A stretch of 38,786 nucleotides of DNA from Phaeoceros laevis. Taxonomy: Eukaryota; Anthocerotophyta; Anthocerotopsida; Notothyladales. The translations under genes and the position numbers were made by a program. Shown here piece by piece: positions 30,401-38,786 of this stretch (position 1 is its first letter; the number at the start of each line of letters is the position of its first letter). The notes below the pieces were generated by a model. That model saw only the letters and a program-made list of their open reading frames with translations, was not told where the DNA came from and did no database searches. The stretch is taken from the NCBI GenBank assembly GCA_049999765.1, contig JBNGIQ010009384.1:46969-85754 (forward strand), written 5' to 3'.

Positions 30401-31372
30401 AACCAGGCATGAAAGGAAAACCGTTTTAGCAATTTGCAGTAGCAGCAGTTCGACCCTAAATGGAAAGCTGAATACCTCAACTGCATAGATCAGCTACAAA
30501 CGGCCTTTTGCAAATGCGTCTATTGAGACTGGACGAGATTGACCGGGATTCCGGAACATGGGATGGCAGAACATACCAACCAGCCATCAAACCCCAGATC
30601 GTAAGCCAGTTCGGCAAGGCGCGAGGCATAGATCTGAACAGATTCCGGTGACTGCAGAAGAGTGCGGCACAATTCTGCCCCTTCTCGCCACTCTGTAATC
30701 AGTGTCCCCAGAACCTGCGAAGGACAACAAAGTTAGATAACCTCAAGTAAAGCTTATTTCCCCATCAAGCAAATTCAATTGCCAAACCAACCTGAACTCC
30801 ATGCTTGTGAGCTGCATTGGTCCAGCCAGGGGGAGGCAAGGTGACCAAATTGTGCGAAAAGTACACAAAGACGTCGATAAGATCCCAGTGCCAAATAGAG
30901 TACGCGTCCCCGTTGTCATTGCCTTGAATCCACTTGTCATCCTGGTAGCCACCCTTAAAATCATGGCAGACAAGAAGCCGGGGCCTATTTGGCTTGTCTG
31001 CGAGAGCCAAAGGGACAGAGCACCTCATGACAGCATAGTCCACAAAAGAACGATCTGCAAGCTGCTCCAAATTCTTTAGAGGGTAGGCCACAGGAGGCCC
31101 AGGCAGATGCAAGACCATAGCAAATGGCACAATGTCACCTCCCGCAGCTACATCTGGTGGCCTCCGAACAAGGAACGGCAGTCTAAACTCGTCATGAACA
31201 AGTCTAGTAGACTTGTCCTGAGTCCTGACTGTTTGCCCGGTCTCGGCCTGTCTGTGGCAAAAAGTCAAGTAAAGGAAACGCGTCCCACCTAGACAGGGCC
31301 TCGCCTAGAGCCACTGCGGCTCGTGCGTCTGCTGCTCTGTACCTCTCGACGTGGGGCTAGGTTGGCAGTCAT
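27489..31372 (-). CDS. ENGASE: Cytosolic endo-beta-N-acetylglucosaminidase (GH85), 12 exons
   Basis: Minus-strand exons: 31343-31372, 30792-31247, 30577-30714, 30281-30390, 29990-30101, 29746-29853, 29507-29619, 29326-29407, 29147-29227, 28713-28768, 28459-28594, 27489-28343. They splice by GT-AG to 2277 nt, 758 residues. The enzyme cuts between the two core GlcNAc residues of N-glycans and in plants clears free high-mannose N-glycans in the cytosol; no signal peptide is seen. The GH85 barrel begins at PRLLVCHDFKGGYQDDKW and holds VYFSHNLVTLPPPGWTN, ITEWREGAELC and GFDGWLINIEN, with the catalytic Asn-x-Glu pair at N210 and E212. DGIFTNYSW and VYMGVDVFGR follow. The C-terminal half matches the plant-specific extension (Arabidopsis ENGase85A type, about 680 residues). 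Exon 1, ten codons long, is the least certain. Exon 10 (56 nt) is placed by phase and family match. Confidence 0.93.
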
Positions 31373-31611
31373 ATTTCTCGAGGTAACTCAGGATCGGTGC
31401 GTGTGGCTTTCTCTGCCTAGTTTTTGGTGCTTTGAGCTTGTTGAATGTTTCTGGATGTCATACCTGAGCTGCCGGTGGATCATGGTGCAATGGTAGAGAT
31501 CGGGCTTCATACAGTGCCTGGATCTCGGAGTTCATAGTATCCTTCCGGTAGAGAAACTTCATTGCAGCGTTGTGCTATTGCAGTGATCTGTTAGCAGGAA
31601 ATTTGAAGCGG
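31373..31611. promoter_or_regulatory. Short divergent promoter region, ENGase / MTV1
   Basis: Only 239 bp separate the outward-facing ATGs, so both core promoters and both 5' UTRs must fit here unless upstream non-coding exons exist. Upstream ATGs on the plus strand open a 30-codon frame (31445-31537) and a nested four-codon frame (31482-31496). If these lie in the transcript they could lower MTV1 translation. No classic TATA box is seen. Confidence 0.5.
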
Positions 31612-33864
31612 ATGGAGGCCAGTGTAAGAGCCGTCGAAGCATACAGGAGGAGCAGGCTGGTGGACAATGTCACGACAGAGGATGATAAGGTTGCAGCAGT
31701 TTATCGTCTGGAGGAGGTATGCGTCACCCTCCGATCAGCGTCTTTGGATGTGGTGAGGGAGATGGTGGAGTATATCATGAAACGGCTGGACCACAGAAGC
31801 CCTTTGGTCAAACAGAAGGTTCTGCGGCTCATCAAGTTCGCCGCACCCAAGGCGGGATCCGATTTCAAGCGGGAGATGCAGCGGCAGGCTAGTGCAATTC
31901 GGCAGTTAGTGCACTACAAGGGCCAGATCGATGTCCTGAGGGGGGATGCGCTAAACAAGGCTGTCAGGGAGACTGCTCAGGAAGCCGTGTCTGCTGTCTT
32001 TGCTGAAGATCGGCCTATGGTTGCGGAGGAGGGAGCTGGAAGGCGGATTCAGGGTTTTGGCAACGGTCCCATTGATCGGCCATCGGAGGAGACACCAAAG
32101 AGTATCATAGGAGGTATGATCGGTTTTGGTAGCGCTTCGTTGATCAAGATGGTGACGGGGGTGACGGGGCAGTCCCCGGACATTTCATCGGGATACATGG
32201 GCAGCTCAGGTGGAGGACAGCGCTTCCCTTCAACCGGTGGTTTAAGGAGGTCTCTCACAGCGGAACGACAACGAGACCGGGATAGAGAGAAGTATGACAA
32301 GTACGGTAAAGACGATCCCAATGAGGGCCTCAGGTCTTCAGGAGTGGAAGAGACAAGGGCTTCCACATCCGAACGTGATGCAAGGCCACAAGTGAGTGGG
32401 GCTTCCACAGAGAGAAGACCAGTGATCACACAGGAAGAAAAGCTTTTAGAAGCTGTGACAGCAGCTGGTGGTGTGCGTCTGCATCCTACACGAGATGCGC
32501 TGCAAGGGTTCTTGACAGATGCTATGAAGCTGGATCCTCTCAACCTCTGCAATGCTTTGGAGAAGAAGTTGCAAGCACATGCTTGGCAGGTTCGGTTGAA
32601 AGCAATGTGCGTTTTAGAAGCATTGCTCAGGCAAAGAGAGATCAAGACTTTTGGAAAAGTTGCTGAACTCTTTGAGGAAGACGTCAGTATAGTGCTAGAG
32701 TGTCTTCAGTCCCCTCAGTCGTCACTGAGAGAGAAGACAAAGAAAGTTCTGGATGTGCTTGGAGTTGCATATGAAGGAAGCGACTCTCAGGAAGGAAAAC
32801 TTGCATCCAGGGCGAACCTGAAGCTGCCTCCTCCCCCACCTCCACCTGGCGGTGCAGTCGCTGCTATTTCTGCCCCAGTTCCCACTCCTGTAGTCCCTGT
32901 GCTTCTGCCTGACCTGCTGGACACTGATGGTTGGAACTTTACAGGGAACACAGATGGACCTCCAGTCGAGCCCACTGATGAGGCCCAGAATGTCACAGAA
33001 GTTGCACAACAGAGTGACATTTTAGGTGGTGGCGATTGGTCGGCTAGCTTTGAAGATATTGCCGAAGGGGATGGTGCAGACCCGTTCACTGGGATGGCTG
33101 TCCACCCTGTGAAAGATGCCAAGGAGGAGCATTTATCAACCGATTTGTTTTCTGGGATGGATCATGTTGATACACCAGCAACAGGTAATGGTACTGTATC
33201 AGGTTTGGAACGGGAGGATGAGAATGGGCTGTTTGCAGGGCTCTCTGTGACACACACTGAGGCGAAGGGCGAGAAGCCAGCAGAAGATGTGCTGGCTAAT
33301 CTTATGGCAGGTCTTTCAACGAACCATCTTGGGAATGGAGGTGGAGCGCTCAACCAGCTTCATGGTTTGTCCTCTAATATGGAGCCACCATTAACCTCCT
33401 CTGTGGGGACCCCTAGTGCTTTTCCCATGAACATGCCCAGCATGTCTGGATTCCAGGTTGCTCGACCAAATATGCCAGTTCCAGTCCATGCATCCGTTCC
33501 ATTCCTTCAACAGCAAATGATGTTCATGAACATGTATGCAATGGGGATGGCGCATCCTTCCCACCCAAATGCCATACCCCCCCAGGGATTCATGCCTGGC
33601 ACCTTGCCACTCGGCAACCTTGGTACCGCTTATACACAGCAGCCAGTTGCAATGGGCGTCCGTGCAATGCCAGGTGCAGGGTTGAGTGTTGGTGGCCTGG
33701 GTACAAATTTCGTTCCGAATGTCAGCAGCACATATGCTGACGGCTTTGATTTCTCTGGGGATCCAACGCTGAGAAATTCTACTCCAGTTGAGCCGGTGAA
33801 GGAGGATACAAAGGCATTCGATTTCATTTCGGACCACTTGTCAGCTTTCCGTAAGAGTACTTGA
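31612..33864 (+). CDS. MTV1: MTV1/tepsin-like ENTH-domain TGN coat accessory protein, intronless
   Basis: A single frame of 750 residues from ATG 31612. The frame is open 14 codons further upstream but without an ATG. Residues 1-134 are an ENTH/VHS-type helical domain (VEAYRRSRLVDNVTTEDDKV, RLEEVCVTLR, KQKVLRLIKF, GDALNKAVRETAQEAV). Residues about 276-385 are a second VHS-like helical domain (EEKLLEAVTAAGGVRLHPTR, WQVRLKAMCVLEALL, SPQSSLREKTKKVLDVLGV). This two-domain order matches Arabidopsis MTV1 (At3g16270) and animal tepsin. These are clathrin/AP-4-associated proteins of trans-Golgi vesicles; MTV1 is needed for vacuolar cargo traffic. A proline run near 403 leads to a disordered tail with short acidic and Met-rich parts. 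LFAGLSV there fits the tepsin AP-4 beta-ear consensus LFxG[M/L]x[L/V]. The C-terminal AFDFISD resembles the epsilon-ear motif. It is head-to-head with ENGase. Confidence 0.92.
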   Translation: MEASVRAVEAYRRSRLVDNVTTEDDKVAAVYRLEEVCVTLRSASLDVVREMVEYIMKRLDHRSPLVKQKVLRLIKFAAPKAGSDFKREMQRQASAIRQLVHYKGQIDVLRGDALNKAVRETAQEAVSAVFAEDRPMVAEEGAGRRIQGFGNGPIDRPSEETPKSIIGGMIGFGSASLIKMVTGVTGQSPDISSGYMGSSGGGQRFPSTGGLRRSLTAERQRDRDREKYDKYGKDDPNEGLRSSGVEETRASTSERDARPQVSGASTERRPVITQEEKLLEAVTAAGGVRLHPTRDALQGFLTDAMKLDPLNLCNALEKKLQAHAWQVRLKAMCVLEALLRQREIKTFGKVAELFEEDVSIVLECLQSPQSSLREKTKKVLDVLGVAYEGSDSQEGKLASRANLKLPPPPPPPGGAVAAISAPVPTPVVPVLLPDLLDTDGWNFTGNTDGPPVEPTDEAQNVTEVAQQSDILGGGDWSASFEDIAEGDGADPFTGMAVHPVKDAKEEHLSTDLFSGMDHVDTPATGNGTVSGLEREDENGLFAGLSVTHTEAKGEKPAEDVLANLMAGLSTNHLGNGGGALNQLHGLSSNMEPPLTSSVGTPSAFPMNMPSMSGFQVARPNMPVPVHASVPFLQQQMMFMNMYAMGMAHPSHPNAIPPQGFMPGTLPLGNLGTAYTQQPVAMGVRAMPGAGLSVGGLGTNFVPNVSSTYADGFDFSGDPTLRNSTPVEPVKEDTKAFDFISDHLSAFRKST

Positions 33865-35221
33865 AGTTATAACGAGCAAGATGGCTACATATCCATGCTG
33901 GAATACCATGAGTTCTTCACTTACAGCAGGACCGCAATCTGAATGTCACGGGAATCAGGTCGGGGTGCACCATTTCTACTAGAGCTTGCAGCCAGTTGCT
34001 GTAACCATGTAAGCCTCATCGAGGCCAATTGACCAGAGCTGCAAGTAGACCCGTTTGATTGCTACCATGGCTACCAAGGTAGTTTAGGATATGACACCCT
34101 GCTATCACCCAAGCATACAGAGGAGTTCCAACCTTCGCATATAACATGTGAGTATTCTGAATAATCCATTGACTCACTATTCGTCAATTCAATTCTAGAG
34201 ATTGACCTTTCACTTGTCTTCTTTTCAACAGAATTCTCTGGCTCACCTAACGAAGTGGTCAATTTTTGTTGCAGCTCATTAACTTCAGGTGGGGTCAGTG
34301 CTACGTGTAAAGAACTGTGTCTGATTGGGTGTAAACTGCCTTCAATTGCAGCTTCTGAGCAGCGAAATAAAGAACAGACATACCTGTTGTTTGATTCCAT
34401 GATGTGTTTTTGTTTGGTTGCGAAGAGTGATACATAGTTGTGGATAGCTAATAGGTTTCATACCTCAGAGTCAAATTGGGTCTCTCCTGGGAAGTGATTC
34501 GCAGGCTTAGATGCCCAGATAGCACTGAAGCAACTTAGAGAGCTGTGCTGAAGGAACTCTGGGGGTACCCACGGCAGGGTCAATGCCTACAGCATGATGA
34601 GCAATTAACTACAGCAATGAACTATGTCCAGTCGGTGATAAGGTTATAAATGCCGAGGATATGAGGTGTATGCAATCTTCTATGCAATAAAGCTTTACCA
34701 TGCTATATTTGGGCATTCTTCTATGCTGTTGCTTAGCCTTTTTTCTTTTCTTCTTTGCAATATCATAATCTATGATGTATTTTTTGGGTTGAAATTGACG
34801 TTGAGTGTTTTTTTTGGGGTTGCTATTTTTGGGAAAGACCCTTGAACAAGAAACTTCTTGAAATTATAGAACACCACATATGTGGCATATGCATGCCTTC
34901 AAAGACCTAGAATGATGGAACCATGAATAGTATATATAAATAGTATATATATATGACCAATATCTAATTGAAATATAATAACCTTTTGTACTTTTAAGAT
35001 ACATAGGGTTGATTTTGCGAAAAAACTGAACATTCTTTTCTGGTGATTTACAAATTCAAAAAAGCTTTAGCTACTAAGTGACATATGTTTCTACTCGTTA
35101 TAACAACCGTGCATGCTAAAAAGCAAGTTATTTTATAACATTGATCTTATAACATTGATCAATGAATGCATGGAAAACATAATAGGCATTTTGACTTTTC
35201 AAGCCATATCAGGCATATCAA
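33865..35221. other. 3' flank of MTV1 and AT-rich intergenic DNA
   Basis: No gene is supported. Possible plus-strand poly(A) signals AATAAA occur at 34366-34371 and 34686-34691, 500-820 nt past the MTV1 stop. From about 34.7 kb the sequence turns strongly AT-rich. A minus-strand ATG frame at 34071-34400 (109 codons) matches nothing I know and probably is antisense to the MTV1 3' UTR. A 14-nt perfect tandem (TTATAACATTGATC, 35133-35146 and 35147-35160) is present. Confidence 0.45.
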
Positions 35222-35375
35222 GTTGAAAGTTTCAGCCTTTCCATTATATTAGGATCTCCCAGAGAGTAGAAGGTTGACCGCAAAAATACCAAGGAGGGGT
35301 TGAAAGTTTTCGTCTTTCCATTATATTAGGATGTCCGAGAGAGTAGAAGGTTGACCGCAAAAATACCAAGGAGGG
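35222..35375. repeat. 77-nt tandem duplication
   Basis: Copies 35222-35298 and 35299-35375 share nearly all bases, both reading GTTGAAAGTTT, CTTTCCATTATATTAGGAT, GAGAGTAGAAGGTTGACCGC and AAAAATACCAAGGAGGG, with a few substitutions clustered near the front. They lie in AT-rich, gene-free DNA. Confidence 0.92.
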
Positions 35376-36057
35376 AATGAGACAGGGCAAATGGCCCCTG
35401 AAATAGCCAACTTGGCACAACTTTGTGCAGAAGGTCAATGCACTTTTGACACCTATCTAGAACCTGGACGCAATCCCTCTATGACTTACCTCGTACTAGC
35501 TGCACGGGTCCAATCCAGCCTGAATTAACAATCTTCGCACCTCAAACCACAATCCCAATTACAATAATAGCAAACTTCAGCTTACAACTTTCACAAAAAT
35601 TTCTCAACACAACTCATACACATATAGACCTCGATGACACTTTTCCCTTAAAAAATCTTGTTAAAACCTTAACCAAAATAAATAAATAATAAACGTTTTT
35701 ACAGCAGGATAAAACAAAGACCAATCCCTGGTCTCGAGGCTGAAGTCTCATTAGGCCCAAGATACGAATGAGTCAATCAACCTCTTTTATAGGGCATCCA
35801 AATTGGTTCTTCTTCAATAATCCTAACCATGGTGTAGGTGTAACTAATAGTTAATTCAACTCCCATTCACTGGAACATTGGATACTAACTTCAATTCGCT
35901 GAACTCTAGTAACTCAAGTTCCTTATTATCCGCATGTTACGAAATACTTTGAGGCCGTCAATGGTTAAGCAAATGGCCCTCTGCACAACGGGAAAAGTAC
36001 AACATATATAAATATAGGAAGCAAATATAAAGGAAAATATCTCAATAAAATTAAAAC
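35376..36057. other. AT-rich intergenic DNA
   Basis: Nothing coding is recognised. It holds A-rich and T-rich stretches, TATATAAATATA near 36005, and no long frames. It may be the downstream flank of the uncertain minus-strand gene to the right. Confidence 0.4.
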
Positions 36058-36381
36058 TTACTGGATAAAAGTGTACTCTGGATGTAACTCCTTATTCCAA
36101 TCATGCATCTCTCTCCAAGCATTTTTGGATAGTACAACGTCGATCGTGGGATTGAATCTGCTTCCATCACCAATATAGCGTCCAATGAATTGAACTTTGC
36201 TTCTGTGGCTGTTACATTTGTAGGGCGGTGCTGTATTCTTCTCTGCTTGACAAATATAGTAAAATCTTCCACACTCCAACATCGACGTGCGGTCCCCACC
36301 AAGAATCCAATAGTCATCCTCGGAGCTTATCTTTGAATAGTCAGAGCCATCGCAAGGGTGATCGGGTGTTGTTTGGAACAT
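36058..36381 (-). pseudogene. Unrecognised 107-codon frame, possibly the broken 3' part of a secreted-protein gene
   Basis: A minus-strand frame opening at ATG 36381 with four Cys, rich in Asp/Ser/aromatic residues (DDYWILGGDRTSMLECGRFY, ICQAEKNTAPPYKCN). I recognise no family. It lies 129 nt downstream of the signal-peptide exon at 36511-36676 on the same strand, so the two could be one gene. But the only nearby acceptor (TTAG before about 36413) leads into stop codons in every frame that would connect them. Either the link has decayed, an exon is missed, or this is a chance frame. Confidence 0.2.
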
Positions 36382-36510
36382 CCAGAGTCATAAGCAGATC
36401 ACACATGATGTATTCCTAAGTTTTCAAAAACTTTACCAGGTACTAATGATTATAGACAAAACTCATCTATTTGATTTAATACAAGGATACAATCAGACTG
36501 AAATGCTTAC

Positions 36511-36676
36511 GCAACGTAAGTTGAGCAGCTCTGTTTGAAATAGCCCAGAATTCAGAATTGATGAGAGGCAATGGTACAGGATCATCAATTGAAGTAGCTA
36601 CTTCGGAATGATTTGCACCAGCAATGAGATTAACGTGCAAATGCAAAAGTAGTAAAACAAGCACCATCAGTTTCAT
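36511..36676 (-). CDS. Possible first exon of a secreted protein (signal peptide), partial
   Basis: From ATG 36676 on the minus strand the frame codes for a near-ideal signal peptide, MKLMVLVLLLLHLHVNLIAG, followed by ANHSE and a short hydrophilic stretch to QLTL. There a GTAAGC donor follows at 36510, leaving phase 1. No second exon can be joined in frame with confidence. An upstream in-frame Met (36715) would put residues before the signal. It is isolated in AT-rich DNA, so this may be a lineage-specific gene, a relic, or a coincidence. Confidence 0.3.
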
Positions 36677-36739
36677 GGTGCGCCTTGTACACAAGAACTG
36701 GGAGAATGTTACATCCATAATTTTAAGCATATGCAGCAA

Positions 36740-37942
36740 AGATCAACTGAAAAGCAAGCATACTTCCAAGTATTGAAGTGTTGTACGAAGATAGCTTTGC
36801 ATATTTCATACATAGCAGTTTTGTGAGGTCTCCATGTCGAGAACACTTTTCTCACCGAGAATTTGAAATAAGGGCTAATATTAAAAAAATATAGAATTTT
36901 TTATGCTTTTGATTCAAGCTTGTTAACACATTGCTTTTCAATATGATTTATGAATGCTTGCAATTTTTTTATAAGCCAACTTTGTACTTGGTGATATGTA
37001 CATGGAGTACTCACCACCCGACGTCAAGTTGTTCTTCCTAACCTTTGTGATTTACTTCCTCTATCTTTTGGTTTTCAAGTGCTAGATTCTACAAAAAGGT
37101 CCCAGCTCTGATTTCAGTGTGAACATAAAGCAACATCACTGATTAGCATCAAGCAAGTTATCCATCTTCCCCTAATTCTATTCCTCAGCATGAGAAAAGA
37201 TCTTCAAAGAGATGGCGGTAGGAGTATCAGTTAAAACATACCGAGGCATGTTGCCAAACTTACTAAGTTGCCAAACTTACTAAGAGCGAAGTTCAGATTG
37301 AAGCACTTCATAAGGAAGGATAATTAAAATATACAAAGATCATGTTGTCGAACTCACCAAGTGGAAAATTTAGATTGAAGCACACGAGAGTGACGGATAA
37401 CTAAAATTCTTCATGATCTTTTTAAATTTTTGATTTTACATTTTTTTTTTCATGTGTTGTCCAATAACAATAGACCCTAGGATGTTTTCAAGGAGGAGGT
37501 AAGTACACTAGGTAGCACAGTCCTCCCGTCACAATAAACCCTACACCTTAATAGCTGTCATTGTATGGACTTAGAGACGGCGACATACTCAATTACAAAA
37601 CTCCATATTATTATTATTATTTATCATTTATCATTGCGTGCCGGTGTGAAGGGCCATAGGCACCGGTAGGAAGGTGAGTGAGGATGATATTAAATATGAG
37701 CTGTTTTTGACATTCAAGTAAACAGGTCAGTGTATTCCATACAGGTCAATGTCAAGTAAACAGGTCTTATAACAACGTGTTATGAGTACAACTTCTAAAA
37801 GTGTGTTGAAAGTCAAGTGATAGTTCACATAGAAAGATGACCTGTGAACAGTGTGAATGGTGGCAATTGCTAAACTATCTAATTGTGAGTCATAGTTGAG
37901 CACTCTGCACTTAGCCTGATCTCACCATGCTCTCGCCGAATT
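36740..37942. other. AT-rich intergenic DNA with short repeats
   Basis: No gene is seen. It contains poly-T (37441), an ATT microsatellite near 37608, an AAGTAAACAGGTC motif repeated at about 37717 and 37754, and the tandem repeat listed at 37251. It could be old transposon debris, but no terminal repeats, target-site duplications or coding remnants are visible. Confidence 0.4.
37251..37284. repeat. 17-nt perfect tandem repeat inside a diverged 77-nt repeat
   Basis: TTGCCAAACTTACTAAG is repeated exactly at 37251-37267 and 37268-37284. A longer diverged copy of the downstream sequence (CAGATTGAAGCAC, GGATAATTAAAAT) recurs about 77 nt further on, starting near 37344 (TAGATTGAAGCAC, GGATAACTAAAAT). 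Confidence 0.85.
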
Positions 37943-37945
37943 CGG

Positions 37946-37965
37946 CCCGGCCCGGCCCGGCCCGG
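37946..37965. repeat. (CCCGG)4 microsatellite at a composition boundary
   Basis: Four perfect CCCGG units. They mark an abrupt change from AT-rich DNA on the left to GC-rich DNA on the right. Confidence 0.95.
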
Positions 37966-38786
37966 CTGTTGGCGTTCTTATATATTGAGCGGGTCACTTT
38001 CAGCTGGGCGGGTGGCGTGCGTTGGGTAGGCCCCCTTTTCCCGTCCGTTGACGTGTCACAGCCTAAAATCTGTAGAGACTGTTTTCCGGTGGTTTAGCGA
38101 CCCTGTTTCGACCCGCTTAGCGACCCTGTTTCCGGGCGTTTACTGACCTTGTGTTCGGCAAAGCACTGAATAAAGTTACTCTTATCGGACAGCTGGTGCA
38201 CGGCGGACCTCGGGCACTGCATCAAGTTGTTTTCTAGAGTCAATCAGGGGCTGAGTTTTTGGAGTTCCTGGGTCCCTGCCCGATGAGATGGACGCTGATG
38301 GGGGTCATCTGCGGGTCTTCTCATCTGTAGCCACTCTGGTAACAGCACCTTGTCCTCCTTCCAAACGCTTGTGCAGATACCTTCAAACCTAGAAACCTGT
38401 GGCACTGGGCAATACGCAGACTTGCGAACATCAAGATTTCCAAGCAAAAGTGTAGGGGATTGCCGGCTGTTGCATCCAGGGTGGACGGCTGGTTTAACCT
38501 GCGTCCCTCATGTAGTTGCCTTCAGGAGGCAAGCAAGTGTAACATGGTTATTGAAGAACGCCGTGACAGCCACACGGTGGTAAGAAGATAGAGTTTTCCA
38601 AAGTAGCTCCAAGCTCACGGATCCACGAAGCTCAAGCTCACAGGAAACCGGAGAGGTGGTATGGGCGGGGCACTTTGAAAGTCTTGAGGCCTATCTGGCC
38701 AGCTGTAAGGACCGCTGGGCCAGTACCCCCAGGTATCTACTTCGGTGTCATAAATAAGTGCCTGCTTGGATTCAATGGTAGGGAAA
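37966..38786. other. GC-rich right-end region, no gene assigned
   Basis: CTTATATATTGAG at 37978-37990 is TATA-like and precedes GC-rich DNA, so this could be the 5' flank of a plus-strand gene beyond the window or part of an LTR. A 16-nt direct repeat TTAGCGACCCTGTTTC lies at 38094-38109 and 38117-38132. Frames here start at non-ATG codons or match nothing. I cannot assign a gene. Confidence 0.35.
38094..38132. repeat. 16-nt direct repeat, 23-nt period
   Basis: TTAGCGACCCTGTTTC occurs at 38094-38109 and 38117-38132, separated by GACCCGC. There is no coding context. Confidence 0.9.

Noticed and set aside
31570-31611. Upstream extension of MTV1
   Set aside because: It begins at TTG. The first ATG, at 31612, matches the N-terminus expected for MTV1.
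34071-34400. Minus-strand 109-codon ATG frame
   Set aside because: No family match and no convincing neighbours, and it lies opposite the likely MTV1 3' UTR with AATAAA at 34366. Probably chance.
33865-38786. CRISPR array or bacterial-type element
   Set aside because: The repeats are two-copy tandems without regular spacers, and the whole window is eukaryotic with spliceosomal introns.
33865-38786. Intact transposon or retrotransposon
   Set aside because: No transposase, reverse transcriptase or integrase frame and no paired terminal repeats could be found by eye.

Overview
The window is nuclear DNA of a seed-free land plant (bryophyte, lycophyte or fern grade). Two things in the sequence support this. 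It carries relics of plant PPR-DYW organelle RNA-editing genes, plus plant-type ECHIA, ENGase and MTV1 genes. It also carries a complete axonemal inner-arm dynein heavy chain, which only makes sense in a plant with flagellated sperm; angiosperms and conifers have lost these genes. Introns are short (mostly 80-150 nt). I cannot name the species from sequence alone.

Layout, left to right. 1-1060: two decayed, tandemly arranged PPR-DYW fragments, followed by an 88-nt tandem duplication (1201-1377). 1966-3264 (+): intronless F-box gene. 3265-4248: gene-free, with two abutting perfect palindromes (3611-3682) and short direct repeats. 4249-4320 (+): tRNA-Asp(GUC). 4657-5760 (-): four-exon peroxisomal enoyl-CoA hydratase/isomerase ending in SKL. 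6600-24971 (+): 53-exon gene for a DNAH1-type single-headed inner-arm dynein heavy chain, rebuilt exon by exon to 4085 residues with no frame break; a 100-N assembly gap lies in intron 4. 25518-26819 (-): intronless, GC-rich GT8-like glycosyltransferase resembling the plant CDI family. 27489-31372 (-): 12-exon cytosolic GH85 endo-beta-N-acetylglucosaminidase. 31612-33864 (+): intronless MTV1/tepsin-like ENTH protein, head-to-head with the ENGase gene (239 bp between start codons). 33865-38786: AT-rich, repeat-bearing DNA with one possible signal-peptide exon and no gene I can support firmly; a GC-rich patch begins near 37.94 kb.

The genes do not form a pathway or operon. They are unrelated housekeeping and flagellar genes: peroxisomal acyl-CoA metabolism, sperm motility, glycan turnover, sugar transfer and TGN vesicle coats. 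Two divergent pairs (ECHIA/DNAH1 and ENGase/MTV1) may share promoter DNA. I found no convincing new multi-gene system. The points most worth a second look are the GC-AG intron and phase-0 skew of the dynein gene, the abutting palindromes, the repeated AP-4-type motifs in MTV1, and the compact ENGase/MTV1 intergenic region.
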